A stretch of 64,000 bases of DNA from Scytalidium lignicola (taxonomy: Eukaryota > Ascomycota > Leotiomycetes), in contig NCSJ02000037.1 in assembly GCA_002812745.2 (NCBI GenBank), forward strand, positions 62,001-126,000, in the 5' to 3' direction. The notes under the pieces are model-generated. The model saw only the letters and a program-made list of their open reading frames with translations, did not search any database and was not told the DNA's origin. The translations under genes and the position numbers were made by a program. Of this stretch, positions 58,444 through 64,000 are shown piece after piece. Each line of letters starts with the position of its first letter. The first letter of the stretch is position 1.

Positions 58444-58933
58444 GGTTTTCTTCAAGAAAGGGGCTGACGAGAGCAGTGAAGGCTCATTGGTTAGATGGGC
58501 TTGGAATGGTACAGCTGAGCTCCCAGTTTCATCGTACCCTTTATATGATCACCCGCTCGGACCACTAACTTAGAAATACCTAAAATAGTTGGGATACAAA
58601 GGTAGCTATCCGACAAAACTATTAATGAAGGAGGGGAGGAAATGTTCATAGCTTATAATTGCGTGATATGTCTTTTATCAAGATATTCTGGATATTTCTT
58701 TATGTCTAGAAAGCTGTATCTGCATTGAGATGTATATATATATTTAGACATCCACGGAAATACTAGTGTGTCCATGTCTCTCTCTTGCCCCTCGGCATAG
58801 CTCCATGCTCCCCACTATATTGCCAGCTGCTACCGCTCTGGTCTGCTGTAAATAAACTAGCTCAATATTGCTATTTCCCCGTCCAACTTTACCGCAGTCC
58901 GAGACTTATGATCTACTTTGTCATGTAGTCACG
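58444..58933. other. Intergenic, no gene seen
   Basis: About 490 bp between two plus-strand genes, with a TATATATATATTTA stretch near 58733-58746. No gene seen. Confidence 0.55.
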
Positions 58934-59799
58934 ATGTCTAAAAAGGCGCCAAAGGGGGAGTATATTGAAACCGTAAGTCCTGGTCTCCCAAGACCCAAGC
59001 AGATTTCTTGTTTACCCCCTCAACTTTCTTACTTTTAAACCACGAAATATAGCCCCAAACACAATCTAGAATCAAGGCTTCTAGCTAATCCACCTCCCCA
59101 GGAAACCGGCAACAAGGTCTCTCGACGTTCGCAGATTATTGGGTCAACAAACATTATTCTTGGAGGCAAGACCGTCATCCAAGCAGAAGTGATAATCCGC
59201 GGTGATTTAATTCGAACACTCGGTCAGACACCTTCTACTTCTTCCTCTGACGGGAAAAGTACGTCTGGGAATCCTGTTGCCGTGGCTATTGGGCGTTATT
59301 GTTTCTTTAGTCGAGGATGTGAACTGAGGCCTCCAGCGAAGGTATATAAGGGGTACGTGTTTTAAGTCTTGTTGGGTTCTGGTTCCCCCTTTGCCATCCT
59401 TAGGCTCTCTGCGGCCGTTGCTCTTTTCACTCCCTAAAGGCTAGTTTGGCTCTGTCGTTAAATAATTCTAAATGGAACAACCGCAGATCTTACTCCCACT
59501 TCCCTCTTAAAATCGGAGACCACGTCTTTGTCGGTTCCGGCAGCATCATAGAAGCAGCACTGATAGGTAGTCATGTCTACATTGGGTCGAATTGTGTGAT
59601 TGGGAAATTCAGCCTCATTAAAGATTTTGTGCGGATTTTGGACGGAACGGTTGTACCGCCTAATATGGTTATCCCGGCTTTCTCCATTGTCGCTGGTGTT
59701 CCAGGCAGAGTCGTTGGCGAGATCTTGGAAGGCGAGGTGGAAGGATTTGATTTAAGGGAGGTTTATCGGAGTGTTGGGAATGCACCTTTGGCAAGTTGA
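58934..59799 (+). CDS. Dynactin subunit p25 (DCTN5)
   Basis: Exons 58934-58972, 59102-59352 and 59487-59799 give 200 residues; introns are 129 and 134 bp. The N-terminus MSKKAPKGEYIETETGNKVS and the following SRRSQIIGSTNIILGGKTVI are the dynactin p25 signature. The rest forms the left-handed beta-helix hexapeptide pattern (GDHVFVGSGSIIEAALIGSH, GTVVPPNMVIPAFSIVAG). p25 sits at the pointed-end complex of dynactin and links dynein to endosome cargo; in filamentous fungi it supports early-endosome and nuclear movement along hyphae. An insertion of about 20 Ser/Thr/Gly residues near residue 50 lengthens the family's usual loop. All splice phases agree. Identity is very secure. Confidence 0.94.
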
Positions 59800-60294
59800 T
59801 TAATTGTAAATGAGAAGATACCCTTTTTGACTTTGAGATAGTGAGAAGAACTTGGGATGTTGGGATGAAAATATGGCAAGCCAGTGAAATGAGGTGGCAG
59901 TTGCATCCCCAAGGGTTGGCTTCTCTAAACCAGCTTCTTTTTGACCAAGTACAGTCTAGTTATAGGAAGCGGTTTGGTGCTCTCCGCCCTGAGATAGCAA
60001 CGTGAAGACGTTTGCCTACGATGGAAAGAAGCTTGGCGGAAGACCTATAGCCTCAGAAAAAAGTTATAGTTCAAGAGCCTGGAAGTTAAGATTTATAGAG
60101 GACATGGAGGTTAAGGTATCTATAGACAAAACCCGCAAATTATCCAAGGAATGAGCAAATTTTTATAAAATTCATGTGCCAGATGCAGTTTCATTTTTGT
60201 TTTATGCCGTCGTTACTATATGGGCAACATTAGGCCAAGGGTAATTTTGAATTAGACCCTAGAGCCGCCCCTTTTGAATTTTGGGAGTTTGTCT
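59800..60294. other. Convergent 3' flanks, no gene seen
   Basis: About 500 bp between the dynactin p25 stop and the phosphomannose isomerase stop. It is AT-rich and no element is recognised. Confidence 0.55.
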
Positions 60295-61701
60295 TCATAA
60301 TTTCTCCTTACCGTCCTCCTTCCCTTGGAGATCACAAAATGCCTTGAAAGTAGTAAAATCCTCACTCTCACTCTCTAGGACAAGTTCAGCTGTTGCGCCT
60401 ACAAAATATACATAACCCGGCTTGACCTCCTCGACCTTCGGGCCTACACTGATCTTTCCACTTCCAGTAGTGCAAATAAGGATGCTCGGCCCAGCAATTT
60501 GCTCAAATGTAGCCTTCGCCCCCTTGTTTTTAAGATCCGTCTTAACAACGCTAAACTCCTCTATAGGAGGGTCATATAACGTTGTAGATGATCCCGAGGA
60601 ATAAGCCTCTCGGTTGAGCGTCACATAGGGATAATCAATGGGATCCATCTTTTGCTCCTCAATTGGCGCATACGAATATGTCAACATTTCCGTCAACGTA
60701 TCTACATCCTTGAACTTTGGAGTAAATCCCGCTCGTACAACGTTGTCAGAGGCGGCCATGCACTCTATTATGTCGCCGCTCAGATAAGCATGGATATCAT
60801 CTGCCTTGAGGAACATGGCTTCGCCAACTTCAAGCTTGACGTAGTTCAGGAAGAACAATACAAATAGTCCGATATCATCTGGGAATTGACTTTCTAATCT
60901 GATAACGAGGTCTGCGAGCTCCTTTCCACTGTTTGAAGGCCCTCCACCGCCAGCGAAAGAATCTCGATCCTTTTGTGCAAGCTCCAATAGCTCTTTACTT
61001 GCTTGCGCAATGTCTTCCTTTTTAGATTTCATTAATGATCCGAAGGCGGTTTGCAATGCTCTCTTATTATTTGCCTCATCTTCTGGTTTATCTGATGTTT
61101 CGTGCCCCTTTATAGCTGACTGGTATGCCTCTACCTCCGAATTGCCAACAAGCTTTCGAAGGGGTGGTACTGTTGACAAGAAATGTGCTATTTCAGCCAG
61201 GGGTCTAAATCCACAAAGACCGTCAAATGGTGTAATTGCAATCGTCATCTCAGGTTTGTGATTGTCGTCTGGGTAATTTTTGCTGTCCCTCTTGTGTAGT
61301 TGCTCTGCGAGCTTCTTGTTTGGATGAGCTTGAATACTCAGAGCTTTGCCTATGGAAAGGACTTTGAAGAGGAAAGGAAGCTTGTTGCCAAATCTTTCGG
61401 CAACATCTTTGGAAAGCAAGGCTTGGTTGGTTTGAACAAGGTCAAGGAGTGTCCGCTTGGTGGCCACATCTTTGGAAGGGTTGGACGGATGAGTGCCCAT
61501 CCATAGCTATTCAGTGTTAAACTCGTGCCTGAATAACAGATATAGAAATATATGTACCTCTGCATATGGTTTGTCTGTTTGAATAGAGAAATCATCTGCT
61601 GGGGTAGCTGCTGCGAATTTGGCTGCCGCTGAGTCGCTCCCCACCTTCCCCCAATCATAGCTATTTACTCCACATTGAAGTCGGATTAATGGAATCTGCA
61701 T
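60295..61701 (-). CDS. PMI1: Mannose-6-phosphate isomerase
   Basis: Minus-strand exons 61701-61558 and 61506-60295 give 451 residues, with one 51-bp intron (donor GTACAT, acceptor AATAG). The enzyme is zinc-dependent and interconverts fructose 6-phosphate and mannose 6-phosphate, supplying GDP-mannose for glycosylation and the cell wall. The N-terminal [16 protein letters not shown] is the type I PMI start. Zinc-site residues are visible: Gln107 and His109 in [10 protein letters not shown], Glu134 in NHKPEMTIA, and the later His in [12 protein letters not shown]. The exon join [12 protein letters not shown] is the conserved active-site approach. The length is typical of fungal PMI (about 430-460). 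It is divergent from SGF29. Confidence 0.96.
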
Positions 61702-62223
61702 GATAGCTGGGTTGGTTGAGCAATTGAAAACACTGAGGGAGCTCTAATATTGTGTGAAAATGTAAAGTTTTTTTTAGCTATTAGAGCTTGGGTGAAAGAA
61801 GTTTTTACATATATCGGTGTATGCGCATTTGGCAGCTCCCTACATCATCACCCCGCCAGAGGTTTGGCGCCAATCATGATTGGGTCTGTGCGCACGACGA
61901 CGTAAGGCTGAACTTCCGCCGTTATTCATCCCCACAAAGCCTATCACTGCTTTATAAGGCTACCAGCAACCGTGTTGCTCTTGTTGCTCATTGCTACCTG
62001 TGTGAGTTGATGGCTTATGAAATGAGGCCTATATGACCTTTGTCTTGCAGTTGCCTACCTCAATGGTACGTTATCGCGTGTTACCGCTAACCTGCTATCC
62101 CAGGACCATACAAGCCGCCATTTGCAGCCTCACAGAGCATTGGATTTAGCCAACAACAGCGAAAGCAGACCACAACTGTTAGATGGTACTGAATCCAATC
62201 CATTATTGAAAGAATATTTGTCA
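61702..62223. promoter_or_regulatory. Divergent promoter PMI / SGF29
   Basis: About 520 bp shared by the two genes. A GTGAGT at 62002 with a TTGCAG ending at 62050 could form a 49-bp leader intron of SGF29; a GTACGT at 62066 with CCCAG at 62103 is too short. No coding exon is supported here. Confidence 0.45.
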
Positions 62224-63241
62224 ATGTCATCCCAGAGAAGCCGTGCACCACGTGGTGGAGCCCGTCCTGGAGGACATGATTCCGGAGAAGAAGCAGCACT
62301 ATGGGCGCGAATACAGGACGACCTTCAGAAGACGGCCAAGCTTGAGGTTAGGGCTAGGGAAGTTGGTCAGCAAATAATAGATATGGAACTCGGCTTCAAA
62401 GCGAAGGAGCCCGATAGTACGTGACGCATTCGAAGACCGTGCCGTACTAATCTAACATCCAGCAGAGCCGTCGGTCCAGGAGATAGACGGTTTAAGTGCC
62501 CTTTACAGGGAAAACGTACGAATATCAGAAACCCTGAATTCGTTATTGAAAGGGGATGACAGTCCGATGCAGAAATTGCAACTACTTAACGCCTTGGTGA
62601 AACACAACGAAGAATCACTTGAGGCATCTACAGGCCGTGGAACTAGTTCTCGTGAATCGCGAAGTAACGGTATGGAACTGGATGGGCCGGCAGACTCCCC
62701 AGTTCCCTCACCTGCGGAGCATAAGCCTATTCGAAAACTAGGCTCAGGAAGGACTAGCAGCCTCCCGCCAAAGGACAAGGACGGAACGGTTAAGCAGGAG
62801 CAATCTGATCATAGCGAGACACCTACCGGCAAAACAAAGGTCTCTTTTGCTCTAGGAGCTGAGGTAGCTTTTAAGCCCAAGATACAAGGTCAGACTGAGG
62901 AGCACGATTGGATTCAAGGCATAGTGGTCAAGGTTATTGGGGAGGGGAAAAGCCGACGGTATGATGTTCAAGATCCATACCCGGATGAACTCACCAAGAA
63001 GCCGGGGCAGACTTACCGATCATCGGCATCCTCCATGGTACCAATTCCACCAGTTGGGGCCCCTTTACCAGACTATGAGGTAGGCAAGCATGTTCTCGCG
63101 CTATACCCGGAGACCACAACTTTCTATCGGGCAGAGGTTAAGGCAATGAAGGGCGATAAAGTGGAGCTGTTGTTTGAGGACGAGGAAATGGGCAAGATCC
63201 AGCAACAGGATCGACGTTTTGTTCTTGATTACAAGGGATAA
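62224..63241 (+). CDS. sgf29: SAGA-associated factor 29 (tandem Tudor)
   Basis: Exons 62224-62416 and 62463-63241 give 323 residues; the intron is 46 bp with donor GTACGT. The acceptor is a tandem AGCAG, so splicing at 62462 or 62465 changes only one Thr-Glu versus Lys. The N-terminal 65 residues carry a basic start (SSQRSRAPRGGARPGG) and a helical segment. A Ser-rich linker follows, and the C-terminal SGF29 domain begins KVSFALGAEVAFKPKIQ. It contains two Tudor repeats, with EHDWIQGIVVKVIGEGKSRR, YDVQDPYPDE, ALYPETTTFYRAEVK and VELLFEDEE. In yeast SAGA, SGF29 reads H3K4me2/3 and promotes histone acetylation. The aromatic cage residues look present. Location is nuclear. Start chosen at MSSQRSR because the frame upstream lacks signature. 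Confidence 0.93.
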
Positions 63242-64000
63242 AAGGGCGATTGAAATATGCATTTATTAGTGTCTGGTTTGGTCAAAAGAGCATTGGGCAT
63301 TCGAACTCGGCGTTATGGTGCTGAGGGGTTTACGGTGTTAGTGTGCGGGATACCCCAAAGATTGAGGGCTGTCTAGATGGCGGGGAATTATTTCTCGACC
63401 TATGGCAGGACGTTTAAATTATTTATTGGCAGGTTTTTGATCTACATATTTGTATCAATTGTATAAATTTACATAAGCAATATCTATGTTGTTGTACATG
63501 TATATATGCATACTGGTATGTTCGTTTCGTGATTCATGGAATATAGCTCCAAGTATCTTAGCAGATATCTTCATCAACCAATAAGCTTCTATACTAGAAA
63601 TTAAGGTTAATACTGACGTGGTTAGGCATTGACAGGCCAATCCTTGGAAGTGGGTGAATAAATAAAGTCGAAAGATGGCAAAATCACTTATTTTTAATCA
63701 TTATCAAGACCTATTTCTGGAGTTATATTTACCAAGTGCTTTCCTGCTGCTATCTCTCTACATGCTTGGTCCGTTTGCCACTCAATCTTGATAAGGGGCT
63801 CAAGGGGCTCGGGGAAGGAAACTTTAAGCGAAAATTACCCCTTTTAGGCCTGATTCCTCAGGCAATGACAAAACGCGCCCCTAATTGAAACATTCACGTC
63901 TGATCGGCCAGACTTAGAAAGAAATTACAATTGCAGCAAACCCATCTTTCCCTCGCATACGTCCCAATTGTGGTCCATTCGACCCGTATACCCTAACGGG
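63242..64000. other. 3' flank of sgf29 to window end, no gene seen
   Basis: About 760 bp, AT-rich, with a TATATATGCATA stretch. The only ORF of note (63455-63640 minus) has no support. Confidence 0.5.

Noticed and set aside
1..64000. CRISPR arrays, tRNA, rRNA, intact transposons
   Set aside because: I saw no regularly spaced repeats, no convincing GGTTCGAATCC-type B box with a cloverleaf, and no transposase or reverse-transcriptase motifs.

Overview
The window is draft nuclear sequence from a filamentous ascomycete (Pezizomycotina). Genes lie on both strands. They are interrupted by short GT-AG introns, mostly 49-184 bp, and separated by promoter gaps of 0.5-4.6 kb. Several products are typical of this group: dynactin p25, the centromere protein Fta4, an APSES/Mbp1 cell-cycle factor, an AgdC-type alpha-glucosidase, and a UBR7/Mlo2 E3 ligase. 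A class such as Leotiomycetes would fit, but that is a guess from protein flavour and not shown by the sequence. I found no rRNA, tRNA, CRISPR array or intact transposon.

Left part (1-24 kb): 3'-truncated MCM2 (minus), a UBR7-like ubiquitin ligase (plus), a two-LIM-domain protein (minus), a 4.6-kb gene-free gap, INO1 (plus), a MEIOB-like OB-fold gene (plus), a signal-peptide-bearing Hsp70-like protein (minus), an ankyrin protein (plus), a possible small secreted protein, and a broken SRPK-like kinase (minus).

Middle (24-45 kb): fta4, a secreted GH31 alpha/beta-glucosidase, a 74-residue spliced small gene in AT-rich DNA, a second large gap with repeated CAGTACTGTA palindromes, a Gln/Ser/Pro-rich protein behind a long AUG-poor leader, an orphan three-exon gene, and a Prm10/ThrE-type membrane protein.

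Right part (45-64 kb): a four-exon coiled-coil protein, an acidic low-complexity ORF, an Mbp1-type factor (minus), a drug/metabolite-superfamily transporter (minus), an AKR7-type aldo-keto reductase, a small spliced gene, an F-box protein, dynactin p25, phosphomannose isomerase (minus) and SGF29 (plus).

Most genes are unrelated housekeeping genes. One functional link stands out. The MCM2 promoter carries two perfect MluI cell-cycle boxes (ACGCGT), the window also encodes an Mbp1-type factor of the family that binds them, and that factor's own promoter has three ACGCG cores. I see no clear novel multi-gene system. The best leads for new biology are the meiotic OB-fold gene, the degenerate Hsp70-like ER protein, the internally deleted kinase and the small spliced genes. 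Exon coordinates come from reading splice sites and frames by hand; none has transcript support here.
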